This document shows positions 1-12,417 of a stretch of 64,000 bases of DNA, piece by piece. The notes below the pieces were generated by a model, which did not search any database, was not told the origin of the DNA, and worked only from the letters and a program-made list of their open reading frames with translations. Made by a program: the position numbers and the translations under genes. Position 1 is the first letter of the stretch. Every line of letters begins with the position of its first letter. Source of the stretch: Amoebophrya sp. A120 (lineage: Eukaryota > Sar > Dinophyceae > Syndiniales > Amoebophryaceae); contig CAJINV010000013.1 in NCBI GenBank assembly GCA_905178155.1, positions 238,344 to 302,343 on the forward strand, in the 5' to 3' direction.

Positions 1-1569
1 ACACTTTCGCTGTGCTTTGCCGTTTTTTGCAAGTGATTTGTGATCTGGTCCTCTGGACAAAAAGCGAATAAGTGAGCGACTTTTATGTGTGCCGAAAAGG
101 TGCAAATTGGAAGAGGTGCTTCTGTGTGATTTATTTGCGCATATCTTTATCTCGTCGCTCTCGCTTCTACATCCCAATAATATTTGCCAACAGGCGTGCC
201 TCCACTACTCTATCTTTGTTCCAAATGTGCTTCATTGCAATGAACGAAATGAAGAAAAGGAGCCTCGACATCAAGAAAAAGGGAATTCGTATGCTTCCGC
301 CAAAAACGAAAAAGAAAACTTGTATTGCAGGAACAAAGAAAGAGTGGCCGAAGATTGTTCTTGCACCAGCACAACAAAAAAAAACACAGATGTCTAGTCA
401 TTTCCTGTACCGATCTGCTCAGTTGGTGCTAGAGTAAAAAGAACGACAGCAATGTCTGCACTAGTGTTACTACATTTTTACGCAAAGTAGTTTAATGCTC
501 CTATCGCATGCACGGCAGGGGCAAAGCTACTAGACTTTGTGCTGGAGATGAGGAAGCAAGGAAACATCGAAACTCTTCAATTCAAAAGTTTCTTTTCCAG
601 CAGCCAGTCCGCAAGGCAACTCAAGAAAAAAATACGGCCCAGTAGTTTGATGATGAGTAACTGACCATGAGGTTTTCACCCAAAGGTCCGTACTCCTTCG
701 CGCCTTCATTTGATCTATGTGCTCTAGCACCTCTCTCCCTCTATCTCTCATCCCAGCAGGCCGCTAAAGCGACGCAGAAAAAGCGTTCGTTCCCATGAAT
801 CCTTGGTCGCAAGTAGTGCAAAAGTTGTCTCTTAGCTTTACTCGATTTAGCCCCTTCCTGGGTAATCTATCTACTTTACCTGGAAGGGACAGGGAGCGAC
901 CGAAAACACTACTCCTAATATTAAGCCCGCGTATGATCAAGGGCTCTTGTTTCGCTGCGTGTGCCATTCTCTATCGAACCACACGGGAAGAAGCCTTTGC
1001 CGTTCACTACACGTCCTCTGGGCGCGACAACGGAATAACTGAAATTGAAAATCTGCGAAGTTGATTTTCGGCGCTGATGTGAAGCGCTCTTTTGGGAAAT
1101 TTCTAGCCTAATCGGATTTCACTAGCCTCATTGTTTGTGCAATGGCAGGCTCACATTGTACAGCTGAGGGTCTGAAGATGACAGAAGGGAGAGATGCCAA
1201 GCTGTTCCTTCATTACTTGAAATTGTCATAATCTTCGATCGGGACGAACAAGGAAGCCAAACCAAAAATGAGCTGGACCTTGTGGATATGGCTTCTCTAC
1301 GTTTTATTCGAGGATAGCTTCGTTTGCCCTTGCGTAAGTAGGAACAAGATGAAAATACTTCTACACTTGTGAAACTAACTCAGTCAATTGCAGCTAGATG
1401 TGGTCTTTACATTGTAAACTGGTTCTGGAGATACATAGGGAAATACTTGAAATAAAGCCAGCTTTCGAGATAGGGAGATAAGTAGGTAGTAAAGTGAAAG
1501 TAGAGACGCACTTCAAACAAAGCCGAAGTCGAGGAGAAAATCGGTTCTGCGTCACGTCGCATGGGTGAT
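1..1569. other. No supported gene
   Basis: Open frames here are short, overlap on both strands and show no motif. A Lys-rich plus-strand frame at 72-437 looks like compositional chance. I see no RNA gene or repeat. Confidence 0.5.
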
Positions 1570-1960
1570 CTACGCGGCACTCTTTGAGGCCGAGAGCATC
1601 TCCCTCCGGATCGCGTGTCCCTCCGCCACCAGGCGCGCACAAATACGGGCTTCCTCATTCCGGAGCCGCGCAAAACAGGAGTCCGCTTCAGACCGCAGGG
1701 ATTTCCGTTCTTGCTTCACCTGCTTCTGTGCAGCATAGATTGCCTCGACAACCTGAGTCAATTTATTTGCAATTGTCGTGACTTTTCTGTATGGAATGTA
1801 AAGAAAATGGACTTCATCTCGCACAAGCTGCCTCCACATTTCTCACTTACACACACAAATCCACCACAGAAAAGATCTTCTGTACCTCCTCACCCCGTCT
1901 CAGATGCTCTGTGTAGGTCTTCGCACGATCCTCCATTGCAGCAGTCATTTTTTCCCGCTA
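1570..1960 (-). CDS. 3' end of an unrecognised gene, coiled-coil-like
   Basis: Two exons join cleanly on the minus strand. The upstream exon (about 1851-1960) reads EDRAKTYTEHLRRGEEVQKI and ends at a GTAAGT donor. The downstream exon starts at 1786 after a CATACAG acceptor and runs to a TAG at 1570. Removing the 64-nt intron (1787-1850) keeps the frame. The last 70 residues are Ala/Lys/Glu/Arg-rich and probably helical. I do not recognise the family. Earlier exons may lie between 2.0 and 2.25 kb, where another minus-strand frame is open, but I cannot place their splice sites. The exon join is directly visible; the function is unknown. Confidence 0.45.
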
Positions 1961-3817
1961 TTGACAGTCAAAGCGGTTTCCTTGTCCGCTGGAAGACTTA
2001 GTTTTTCCGGGCAAAAAACGTGAGGAGACGACAGTGGCGCAATTACGTAGCCAGCATACGCGGAGCCGCAGCAAAAAATCTGTAATGAAGTGCTCATGAC
2101 ATAAAGCCTCGAAAAAAAAAATCGTCTTGACACCGGAGGCAGAAACCGGTTTGAAAGTGATATAGGCCCCGACTTCTCCATGAGAATGTAGTCGGACTCC
2201 AAATGGATTTCGTATGCCAGCGGTGCGCAACGTCCCCTTGCTATATTGCAATACTCACGACATGGGTAACCACGTTGCTACTTTGTCACTTCTCAGATTC
2301 AAAGCGCACCAGACATCGATCTGCACTGTGTGTGTGTGCGCGCTTTTCAATGACACAGATCTGATCACTCAACGACCATGTTTTCTTGTGCATGACAAAA
2401 GACGTCGCATTCGAGTGCCGACATTGTAAGCAGGCAGCTGCGCTTACTGATCGATAAACTTTCACTCTTCACGAGAACGAAACCCGGCGGCGGTTCGTAG
2501 CTGGAGGAGAATAGGAGTCCCATTCTTTTGATTCCGCAGTATTATCTGTATGCGGAGTTTTCGCAGAAGCTCAATGCGACCACTGTACTTTTCGTAGACT
2601 AGCTTTCCTGTGGCACGAGAACAAAAGAGAAGATATGGCTCCACTAATCGGCTTCCCTAGGTGAAGGTGCCTACTAGTGCATGTGGACAGTTTCTACTCA
2701 GTAGCTGTCACCGTGGTGAAGACTCAACTTAAGGATGAGCTGTATGCGATCTCGTAGTTCAAGACAAGCCGAAATAGACACACCTCCTCGCTTCTCCTTC
2801 CAAGGACGAGCACAAACTTTCATACTTATACAGACCCCCAAGGTGGCAGAGCACCAGCAAAATCATGAATCCGCACGCGATCTCGACTCGCTCTCGGCGT
2901 TGCGTAAAGGCTTCGCGATCACTCACGTCGATCAATTTGATCAAGCTCCTAGACGCTACGTAGTATGAAACTTATCTTTAGTCATGGAACAGAAGCCATC
3001 ACACATAGGTTGCCGAAAAGCCACCTAACGTCCGCACGCCTTGCAAATAAAATTGCTCGCAGAATAAACTGCATACTCATGACAGAAAAAAGCTCGCTTC
3101 TTTTGCTTCTCAAGGATTTAGAAGAATACTTTGCTGCAAAATTGTACTGCTGCTGAGCTTCAAACTCAGTTGATTTTGGTCAGAGCGCCTGGTAAGTTTT
3201 GTTCGTTAGAAACTTATCTTCCGTTCCTCGTCTGTGGAACTGTAACCAGCTCAATACCAATAGTAAGGACATTGTCCACAAGACGAGACCAAAACTTCAA
3301 ATAACAAAGGTCATCAGAAACGTCGATCAGTGCACTGGCGCAATCAATCTCCGATTGAAATATAGCACTATACGAGGGTAGTTTTAGGCCTTCAGCCTCA
3401 AAATCATTATTTTTATTTCAGCTCGTTGATGCATTACTTCTAGTCCATTGATTGTTTCATTCCTGTGTAGCTAAGAATCAAAAGAGAAAAAAGCTCGGAG
3501 AGTTAAGTTCTGGGGCTGTCATTCTCACTCAATATTGGACAGCCGTAAGCAGGCCACGGACGAGTCCTCGGCTTCCTGCTCAGACAATAACATAAAGGAC
3601 TTGGCTAAAAAATTATGTTCGTAATTCGTTTGACTTTTCCGTATCTCATGAGTAAGCACTTCGATAAAAACCTAGCACAGGAATGTGCTCGGCATCGGCT
3701 CGTCTCTTCTGAGCGTAGAAGAAGAAGGAAACGAAAAAAGAAGGAAACTGAAAAAGTGAGTTCTAGTAACTACTGCAGGGCTGAAGTAGGACGTGCGGGA
3801 CAAAAGAAACGCAAGTT
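1961..3817. other. No confident gene
   Basis: Minus-strand frames at 1958-2251 and 2462-2644 could be further exons of neighbouring genes, but they have neither recognisable motifs nor clear splice partners. The rest is AT-rich and without features. Confidence 0.4.
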
Positions 3818-3979
3818 CTACAGGGAGCGTTGCGCCTTCTTCTTGTCGCGCACGTCTTTCAGCCATGCAGCCATCTCCTCAATTTCGTGGCTCGGAGGCT
3901 GGGACTCCGGTCCCCTGGGCGAGGATGCCGCCGTACTGGATGCCGAAGCTCCATTATCCAACGAAAAAAGCGCTGCAGT
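3818..3979 (-). CDS. Last exon of an unrecognised gene
   Basis: An exon follows an acceptor reading AACTGCAG and runs to a TAG at 3818. It encodes about 53 residues: a Ser/Ala/Pro-rich stretch, then an amphipathic acidic-basic helix (EIEEMAAWLKDVRDKKKAQR). Codon use and composition resemble the real genes in the window rather than the flanks. The upstream exons were not found; they would lie towards the satellite at 4.4 kb. No family is recognised. Confidence 0.35.
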   Translation of the reverse strand, partial: TAALFSLDNGASASSTAASSPRGPESQPPSHEIEEMAAWLKDVRDKKKAQRSL

Positions 3980-4439
3980 TGTTACACACGGTGTTGCAAA
4001 ACACGCAACACAGACCACCTCTGACATGCAGGGTGTGCATAGGAGCCTTTTTTCATGCGTGGTTTACAACCTGATGATCTCTTTATTTTTGTAAGTTTTC
4101 TTTCTCATGCAGTGCAGATTTGCGTATGCGTTGCTGAATTGACAACAAAGACAAACAAATGTGCAACTGTAACACATTTTTCGTGGGATATGCATCGGTG
4201 ACGGAAGCATACCCAGATTGCCGGAAACTCACCCTCTGGTCGAATTGTTCTACTGGTGCCGGAGCCAGAGCCTGCAGGTTTAGTGTTTTTCTTTTACTTT
4301 ATGTGCTTGCAATAGACGATACGGCGCTGCATGCTCGCGATCGAGTTTTATCATACTGGGCGGCGCTCTCGTCTACGAAGTACCATGCTCACAGTAAATG
4401 CGGCCAAATATTGCAGTTGCGCAAGCTGTAAGAAGAAGT
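3980..4439. other. No gene seen; flank of satellite
   Basis: Moderately AT-rich sequence with short overlapping frames only. Composition shifts sharply to GC-rich at about 4.44 kb. Confidence 0.5.
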
Positions 4440-7400
4440 GACGCATACAAGAAATCCAAAGCACACGCTGGGCCGCTTGCTTCTCTCTTGGTTGCGCCAC
4501 AGGGGGCACAGCCAAGAACCCGGGGCGCTTCTGAATTTTTGCAGAGCTTCAACAACTTGCCGGCGCGCCAAGCCATGCCCGCGCGCGAGCATGTTGGCGC
4601 AGGCGCGACTGCCTGCACATCGGACGGGCTGCCCGCGCCCCCTTGCCGCGCTGCGCTAGCGGCGGGCGTGTCTTGGTAGGGCCGCCAAGGGCCCGCCACA
4701 ACCTAGAACACGAGGCGGCTCTGAAATTTTGCAGAGCTTGCTAGCTTGCTTCGGCAACTTGGCGGCGCACCAACGGACGCGCGCGAGCAGGCGAACTCAT
4801 AAACACTCACCGGCCCGCCTGGCGGGGCGGCCGCTTGCTCTTCTCTTGGTTTCGCCACAGGGAGCCACAACCAAGAATCCGAGCCGCTTCTGAATTTTTG
4901 CGGAGCTTCAACAGCTTGCCGGCGCGCCCAAGCGCGCGCGGGAGCATGCTGGCCCAAACAAAGAAGCCCGCCCTCCCACCGGACGGGCTGGCCGCCTCGT
5001 CCCGCTACGCGGCGGGCGTGTTTTGGTGGAGCCGCCAAGGGCCGCAACCAAGAACCCGAGGCGGTTCTAAGATTTTATAGAACCAGCCTCGGCAAATTGG
5101 CGGCGAGCAGGCGAACATCTGAGCACTCGCCCCCCCCGCCTGGCGGGCCGGCCGCCTGCCTCTCTTGTTTGCGCCACAGGGGGCACAACCAAGAACCCGG
5201 GCCGCTTCTGAATTTTTGCAGAGCTTCAACAACTTGCCGGCGCGCCCAGCCACGCCCGCGCGCGGGCATGTTGGCGCGGGCGCGACTGCCTGCCCATCGG
5301 GCGGGCTGTCCGCCTCCCCTTGCCGCGCTGCGCGGCGGGCGTGTCTCGGTAGGGCCGCCAAGGGCCCGCCACAACCATACCAAGAACCCGGGGCGGTTCT
5401 GAAGTTTTGTAGTGCTTGCCAGCTTCCTTCCTTGCTTCGGCAACTTGGCGACGCCCCAAGGGACGCGCGCGAGCAGGCGAACTCATAAACATTCGCGGGC
5501 CCGCCTGGCGGACCGGCCGCTTGCTTTTCTTTTGGTTTCGCAACCAGGGGGCCGCAACCAAGAATCCGAGCCGCTTCTGAATTTTTGCGGAGCTTCAACA
5601 GCTTGCCGGCGCGTCCAAGCGCGCGAGGGAGCAGATTGCTCCAAGCAAAGAAGCCTGCCCACCGGACGGGCTGGCCGCCTCGCCGCGCTACGCGGCGGGC
5701 GTGTTTAGGTGAGGCCGCCAAGGGCCGCAACCAAGGGCCCGAGGCTGTTCTAAAATTTTGTAGCGGGGGCTTCGGCAAATTGGCGGCGCCCCAAAGAACG
5801 CGCGCGAGCAGGCGAACTCCTAAGCAATCGCCCCCCGCCCCGCCTGGCGGGCCGGCCGCTTGCTTCTCTTTTGGTTGCGCCACGGGGGGCGCAACCAAGA
5901 ACCCGAGGCGCTTTTGAATTTTTGCAGAGCTTCAACAACTTGCCGGCGCGCCGCGCAATGCCCGCGCGGGCGCGAACATGTTGGCGCAGGCGCGACTGCC
6001 TGCCCATCGGACGCGCTGTCCGCCTCCCCTTGCCGCGCTGCGCGGCGGGCGTGTCTTGGCTGACAGGGCCGCCAAGGGCCCGCCGCAACCAAGAACCCGA
6101 GGCGGTTGTGAAATTTCGTAGAGCTTGCCAGCTTGCTGCGTCAACAAACTTGGCGGCGCCCCGGCGGACACGCGCGAGCAGGCGAACTCATAAACATTCG
6201 CCGGCCCGCCTGGCGTGCCGGCCGCTTGTTTTTCTCTTGGTTTCGCCACAGGGGGCCACGACCATGAATCCGAGCCACTTCTGAATTTTTGCGGAGCAAG
6301 CTGCAACAACTTGCCGGCGCGCCCAAGCGCGCGACGGAGCAGGTTGGCCCAAGCAAAGAAGCACACCCACCGGACGCACGGGCTGGCCGCCTGGCCGCGC
6401 TACGCGGCGGGCGTGTTTTGGTGGAGGCGCCAAGGGCCCGCCGCAACCAAGACCCCGAGGCGGTTCGGAATTTTGGAGAGCTTCGGCAAATTGGCGGCGC
6501 CCCAGCGAACGCGCGCGAGCAGGCGAACCCCTAAGCATTCGCCCCCCCGCCTCGCGGGCCGGCCGCTTGCTTCTCTCTTGGTTGCGCCGCAGGGGGCACA
6601 ACCAAGGACCCACACGCTTCGGCTTCTGAGTTTTTGCATAGCCTGCCTCAACAACTTGCCGGCGCGCCCAGCCGCGCCCGCGCGCGAGCATCATGTTGGC
6701 GCAGGCGCGACTGCCTGCCCATCGGACGGGCTGCCCGCCTCCCCTTGCCGCGCTGCGCAGCGGGCGTGTCTTGATAGGGCCGCCAAGGGCCCGCCGCAAC
6801 CAAGAACCCGAGGCGGTTCTGAAATTTTGTAGCGCTTGCCAGCATGCTTCGGCAACTTGGCGGCGCCCCAGCCCGCGGGCGCGCGCGAGCAGGCGAGCCC
6901 ATAGACATCCACACACTCGCCGGCCCGCCTGGCGCGCCGGCCGCTTGCTTTTCTCTTGGTTTCGCCACAGGGGGCCACAACCAAGAACCCGAGCCGCTTC
7001 GGAATTTTTGCGGAGCTTCAACAGCTTGCCGGCGCGCCCAAGCGCGCGAGGGAGCAGGTTGGCCCAAGCAAAGAAGCCCGCCCGGCGGGCGGGCTGGCCG
7101 CCGGCCTGGCCGCGCTACGCGGCGGGCGTTTTTTGGTGGAGCCGCCAAGGGCCGCAACCAAGAACCCGAAGCGGCTCCAGAATTTTGCAGAGCTAGCGTC
7201 GGCAAATTGGCGGCGCCCCAGCGAACGCGCGCGAGCAGAAGGGCCCCCAAGCATTCGCCCCCCCGCCTGGCAGGCCGGCCGCTTGCTTGTATCTTGGTTG
7301 CGCCACAGGGGGCACAACCAAGAACCCGAGGCGCTTCTGAATTTTTGCAGGGCTAGCAAGCTTGCTTCAACAACTTGCCGGCGCGCCCAGCCAGGCGCAC

Positions 7401-8300
7401 GCGCGAGCATGTTGGCGCAGGCGCGAACGCCTGCCCATCGGACGGGCTGCCCGCCTCCCCGTGCCGCGCTGCGCAAGCAGCGGGCGTGTCTTGGTAGGGC
7501 CGCCAAGGGCCCGCCACAACCAAGAGCCCGCGGCGGTTCTGAAATTTCGTAAAGCTTGCGAGCTTGCCTCGGCAACTTGGCGGCGCCCCAACGTACGGAC
7601 GCGCGCGAGCAGGCGAATTTCTAAACATTCGCCGGCCCGCCTGGCGGGCCGGCCGCTTTTTTTTCTCTTGGTTCCGCCACAGGGGGCCACAGCCAAGAAT
7701 CCGAGCCGCTTCTGAATTTTTGCGGAGCTTCAACAGCCTGCCGGCGCGCCCAAGCGCGCGAGGGAGCAGGTTGGCCCAAGCAAAGAAACCTGCCAGCCCA
7801 CCGGACGGGCTGGCCGCCTGGCCTGGCCGCGCTACGCGGCGGGCGTGTTTTGGTGGAGCCGCCAAGGGCCGCAACCAAGGACCCGAGGCGGTTCTGCAAT
7901 CTTGTAGGAAGAGCCTCGGCAAATTGGCGGCACCCCGGCGAACGCGCGCGAGCAGGCGAACTCCGAAGCGCTCGCCCCCCGCCCCGCCTGGCGGGCCGGC
8001 CACTTGCTTCCCTCCTGGTTGCGCCACAGGTGGCACAACCAAGAACCTGAGGCGCTTCTGAATTTTGGCGGAGCTTGAACAACTTGCCGGCGCGCCCAGC
8101 CAAGCCTGCGCGCGAGCATGTTGGCGCAGGCGCGACTGCCTGCCCATCGGACGGGCTGTCCGCCTCCCCTTGCCGCGCTGCGCATGCAGCGGGCGTGTCT
8201 TGGTAGGGCCACCAAGGGCCCGCCGCAACCAAGAACCCGAGGCGGTTCTGAAATGTTGTATAGCTTGCGTGCTTGCCTCGGCAACTTGGCGGCCAACTCA
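4440..8300. repeat. GC-rich satellite with dimeric higher-order structure
   Basis: About 3.9 kb made of about eleven monomers of 315-375 bp. Two types alternate. Type A carries the hairpin TTGCGCCACAGGGGGCACAA and starts near 4486, 5160, 5865, 6575, 7288 and 8010. Type B carries TTTCGCCACAGGGGGCCACA and starts near 4845, 5525, 6230, 6950 and 7660. The A-to-A period is about 0.67-0.72 kb, giving about five dimer units. Monomers contain several palindromes; the best is at 7631-7653, 11 bp either side of one T. Long open frames on all strands here (up to about 300 codons) come from GC richness and repetition, not from genes. The ends are abrupt. Confidence 0.9.
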
Positions 8301-11300
8301 TACATCAATAAGCATATTTGTATAGCGAAACATAAATACACGGGTGCCGCTGCAGAAAGTACAAGAGTGTCTATGAGATACCAGGATAGCACGACAAGCT
8401 GGACTCCCCATTATCGAAGTATCAAGTTGCGAATGAAATCCACCAACACTAGCGGGGTATCGTATTAGCTTTAGCTTTGCAAGGACGATGAAATGATATA
8501 ACGATAATAGCGCTAGTTGCATTTCCATCTTCGTACCCGTCCTTTTTCTTCTCGTCAGAAAAACTTTGGTCTAGTTTGTAGACCCTGATGAATTCTAAAG
8601 TAAGTTGCGCTTTTTGCATTTCCATCTCTCTCCGTCGCCGTATCAAAAATTTTAGTCTATCGCTTCCCTTATTTGATCCTATTTGAGTGCAAACGAGTCC
8701 AAGGTCCATCTAAATACCACAATAGCTCGAACTCCGATGGAGTCCGCTTCTACATCCAGTTTTGGTAGCTTGGCATTTCTTTCGCTGCATCTACTAATCT
8801 CATTAGAATCAGAATCAGAAAGTTTGGCTTGGCTTGGCTGCGGGGCGGCGTTCCAGAACTTTAAGAGTGCAGCTGGAGCTATTCATGAGCTATATCTTGA
8901 CCACGCATACTAAGTTTCAAAAAATGCGCGAACCACCTGCGAAGGTATGGCCGCGAAGTCAGCAATGGCAGTGGCGAGATAGCAATGGCAATGGAAAAGA
9001 AGGAAAAAAGCTTAATAAATAGCAACAAAAAACCTACCGGTTAGAACTAAACTGTAGAGCAGGCATAACAATAACTATACGCGCTAAGAACCAAAGTACC
9101 TGTAGTAAACCTAGGAAAAAAGATCTCATGAAGCAACTGTAAACAAAGTAAGTTAAACTTAAAAGCACTTCGACTAGCAAGTAAAATAATTCAAATCAAG
9201 AATCTACGTTTAGGAGGGGACAAGGCGAGCTGTTAAAGTAGCAGAAAAATGGCAGTTCTGAGACAAATTTCATACCCTCTTCAAGTTAAAAAATCCATCA
9301 TAGCATGCGAGCCAGGCGTTACGTACGGTCTAACAAAGATCCAGAAAAATGGAGCAACAGCTCCTGGTAGCCTCCTGGACAAGATAGCCTGAAAGTTGTA
9401 GAGTCAATTTGTTGAATTTTAGATCCTGTTGCGAGAGATGGAGTTAATAGAGAGATCGCGCTATCTAACAATTAATCGATCAGACCGGTGGGAGAGAAAA
9501 AGGAAGGAAAAAAAGGCAAGCAGAAGAAAGCTTGACTTTTAACTGCACTAAACCATAGCTAAGAGAAACTCGGACATTCAAAAAAAAACACCTTACTTCA
9601 CCTACACCTCGCCACAATCATCCTCCGTAGCTCCTAAACCTCCCGCACGTGCAGCACTGCTCACGGGCACCAGCCCCGCAACCACGCCGCAGCTTCCTCC
9701 AGCAAAGGCCAAAAGGACAGGATACCATCCAGCTTTCCCGACCCGAAGTCCATTTTAGAAGGTTTTTTAACGTTTTCGACTCCAGAATCAAGCTGAATAA
9801 CATCCCGTACGCCGGCAATTGTATCGGAGAATATCAGCAGCAGCACATACAGAACGAGGTGCTCGTACCCACCGCAGGAGTCAGAGCACAGCCGACCCAT
9901 GGCCAGAGGGGCAAAAAGACCATTTCCGCGAATGCTCCCAATGCGAATCAGGTTGACAAGGACGAGCTAGAAGATACACAGCAGGACAAAAGGCGAGACT
10001 CAAAATGCATCATAGCCGCAGGAGCATTCGCACATTGGTGGAGGAGAAAAGTATCTACATCCACAGAACTCCATTTTTTTTGTCCCGCCCCACGTGGTCG
10101 ATGCTCAGACCCCTGTATCCCAATAACCGCCGGCTCTGACAACCGTGTCCGCGCAGAGAACATTAAGCCCCGTGCTCCAATCGGAATCTGTTGACTCAGA
10201 CCCTGATCCGCCACGGTGATATCCACCTTTCTTGTTCCTCACCGATCACTATTTCGCTCCGGATCATGACATCTTGTGGCAGTAGCACAGTGCTTTTGGA
10301 CGACAACGAGAACGAAAGAAGCTTCCATGACGGATTCACCTAGTTGAGCTTCTACTTTTACTTTACGACAAAGGCACGGATGCCGCTGCAGGGCTGAACA
10401 CACAAACGAAACATTTCTCGCGTTTCCGATCGAAGCTAGACCAGCGTACGTGGTCAGCCAGCGATTTGTCTTTTGTTAGATGTGAGTACTTTGATTTTTT
10501 TTCCGCCATGGCGGCCCGTGCTATTGTATGTTCGTTTTCCTTCAAAATCATACAAACCTTTGAACTTGTGGCCTACGTTGACACTTCAAAGAGGCAAATG
10601 CTATTTGGTGTCCCAAACTGAAACTGGTGAATGTTACTGGTGTCCTTGACGTTCATGTTACTTTACTCGACGTGCTGTAACTAATAGTCATCCTGGTTGT
10701 ACTTCTACCCAACACATACTCTTCCCTGCATCCTACTCAGCTTTTACTTTTCCAAAAAGAAACTCTTTATGACTTCACCACCAGGTTGCTCAAACCGTAC
10801 TCTTATGGTAACGCAATTATCTTACAAAACATCTAGTGTGGATTTGTTGATCTTAACACAGGCCTCGAAATAAACTGCTAAAACTCGATATGCGCAAATT
10901 CGTCTTTGATGCGGTTGTGAGTGGGTGTCTAAAAGTTGTTGCGCCGCAATCCAATACTATTACTTTTACTAGCGCTACACTACAAAGATATAAGGTCACT
11001 GCAGCCTGTAAAAGAAAAAACTTCCGGTCTCAGGTCTTTCTGCTCAGCCTCACAAAAGCTGACACAGGACTGGTTCCGGTCTTATATTTTCGTGCTTCGT
11101 AAAGTTCAATGTAGCATACTCGCTCCTTGGAAATTTCAATAAACAATCATGAATCACTTGCAAGAAATCAATGCAATCGTGACAAATCTTCCAAGTTGCA
11201 GATGCCCCTCTCGTCTTCTTCTTGGTCTTCCATGGAGAAAGTATAAAAAATTCGACATTATGTGATCTAGGTTATGAAGGATAATGATAATGAAGGCGGT

Positions 11301-11574
11301 ACTCTACTAACTTGTCCAAACCACTCCAAACAACTCAAGCCGAATGTCCCAATCTAAGGACGAGACCTCTGAGTACTGTCTAAATTGGTTCAGCACGGCG
11401 CTAGGGGCGAGTAAGGAATTACTCAATTGTCTTCTCAAAAGCGAGGCTCGCCTTCATTTTCATCTCGCACTTCAAAGCCTGATTATCTTTTACAAACAAT
11501 CCTTTTCCCAGCCAGTCTTGTGAATTTCCTTCCGGACCTGCTTCAGCCCTTCAGTGATAGGCGGTTTTATTTAC
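8301..11574. other. Gene-poor stretch; possible exon at 9661-9900
   Basis: No motif-bearing gene. At 9649-10194 both strands are open. The minus frame 9661-9900 contains a hydrophobic run (LVLYVLLLIFSDTIAGV) followed by a soluble tail ending in TGA and could be a last exon. The plus frame of 181 codons overlaps it. I cannot choose between them. Confidence 0.3.
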
Positions 11575-12213
11575 TTACTTCCGAAATTTGTGTTCTTGAT
11601 GTGGCTTCTGAACTGGTGCTGAGGCAGGTTTACTACTTTTCGCGTTCGTCCGTCTTGCCGGTTTCGACGCTGCTGGTGCTTCTTCACCTGCTTTATTCTC
11701 AAGTGGTGCAGCTCCTTGCTGCTGGAACTTCTTATCCTGTTTCGGCTTCTTCTGTTTTTTGCTCTTACTTTTCCCATGATGCTTCTTTACCTTGCGGGTT
11801 CTCCTGCCGCTGGCCTTCTTCCCGGTGCGTGAGTGCAACTTGAAGTACGGTTTTCCGCGATCGGAGGCTGCCGCTGTGTCTTCAGCGGAAACCACGACCT
11901 CCTCGCAAACAGCCGCGTCGCCTTCCTCGTCCCCAAGATGACCCTCGCTTTCCGACTGGTGCAGCTCCACCCCTGCGAACTGTGCCTTCAGGGTCTTCAT
12001 CCGGGGCGAGACCCAGTCCCACACGTCGGAAACCACCGTATGGAACCTCCGGGTCAAGTCGCGGCGTAACCTCTCCTCGGGTTCAAAGAACTTGAGGAAA
12101 CCGACACTATTCGCGATCGGCTTGCTGTTTCTGTCGAGCTGCCGCGCGGGCCCGAGCCCCCTCGAACACGCCGTGGGCGTATTGCCCTCGTTCGCGTGGA
12201 AGTCAGCAAACAT
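11575..12213 (-). CDS. Lys-rich basic protein of unknown function
   Basis: A 212-residue single-exon frame with ATG at 12213 and TAA at the end. The N-terminal 80 residues look globular (LRRDLTRRFHTVVSDVWDWV). A Glu/Asp-rich linker follows. The last 90 residues are a long Lys/Arg tract (KSKSKKQKKPKQDKK) alternating with Ala/Pro, resembling nuclear or nucleolar proteins. This is an inference from composition; no family is recognised. It lies about 200 bp downstream of the large gene at 12.4-17.6 kb on the same strand, so an extra exon of that gene cannot be excluded, although the ATG and the natural stop favour a separate gene. Confidence 0.6.
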   Translation of the reverse strand: MFADFHANEGNTPTACSRGLGPARQLDRNSKPIANSVGFLKFFEPEERLRRDLTRRFHTVVSDVWDWVSPRMKTLKAQFAGVELHQSESEGHLGDEEGDAAVCEEVVVSAEDTAAASDRGKPYFKLHSRTGKKASGRRTRKVKKHHGKSKSKKQKKPKQDKKFQQQGAAPLENKAGEEAPAASKPARRTNAKSSKPASAPVQKPHQEHKFRK

Positions 12214-12417
12214 CTGTCCCCGCGTGTGAAAGTGAAACCGACCCCCCTCTCAAAAATCCGCAGAAAGAATTAACACTAGCATCATCATCATCTGTACGAT
12301 GCGGAAAAAACTTACAATATTCTGTCTCGCGAGTTAGAAACTACGATCATGCGGGGCCTGATCGACGCACCTCCACTGCCCCGTTCGAACTCAGCGAAAA
12401 GCCCAAGCATGACAAAG

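Noticed and set aside
4450-8228. Long open frames on both strands (up to about 300 codons) in the GC-rich array
   Set aside because: They repeat with the satellite period, overlap in all frames and have no start or domain logic. They result from few stop codons in GC-rich repeats.
9649-10194. 181-codon plus-strand frame
   Set aside because: The opposite strand is also open with a more plausible hydrophobic segment, and there are no motifs on either, so I do not call it.
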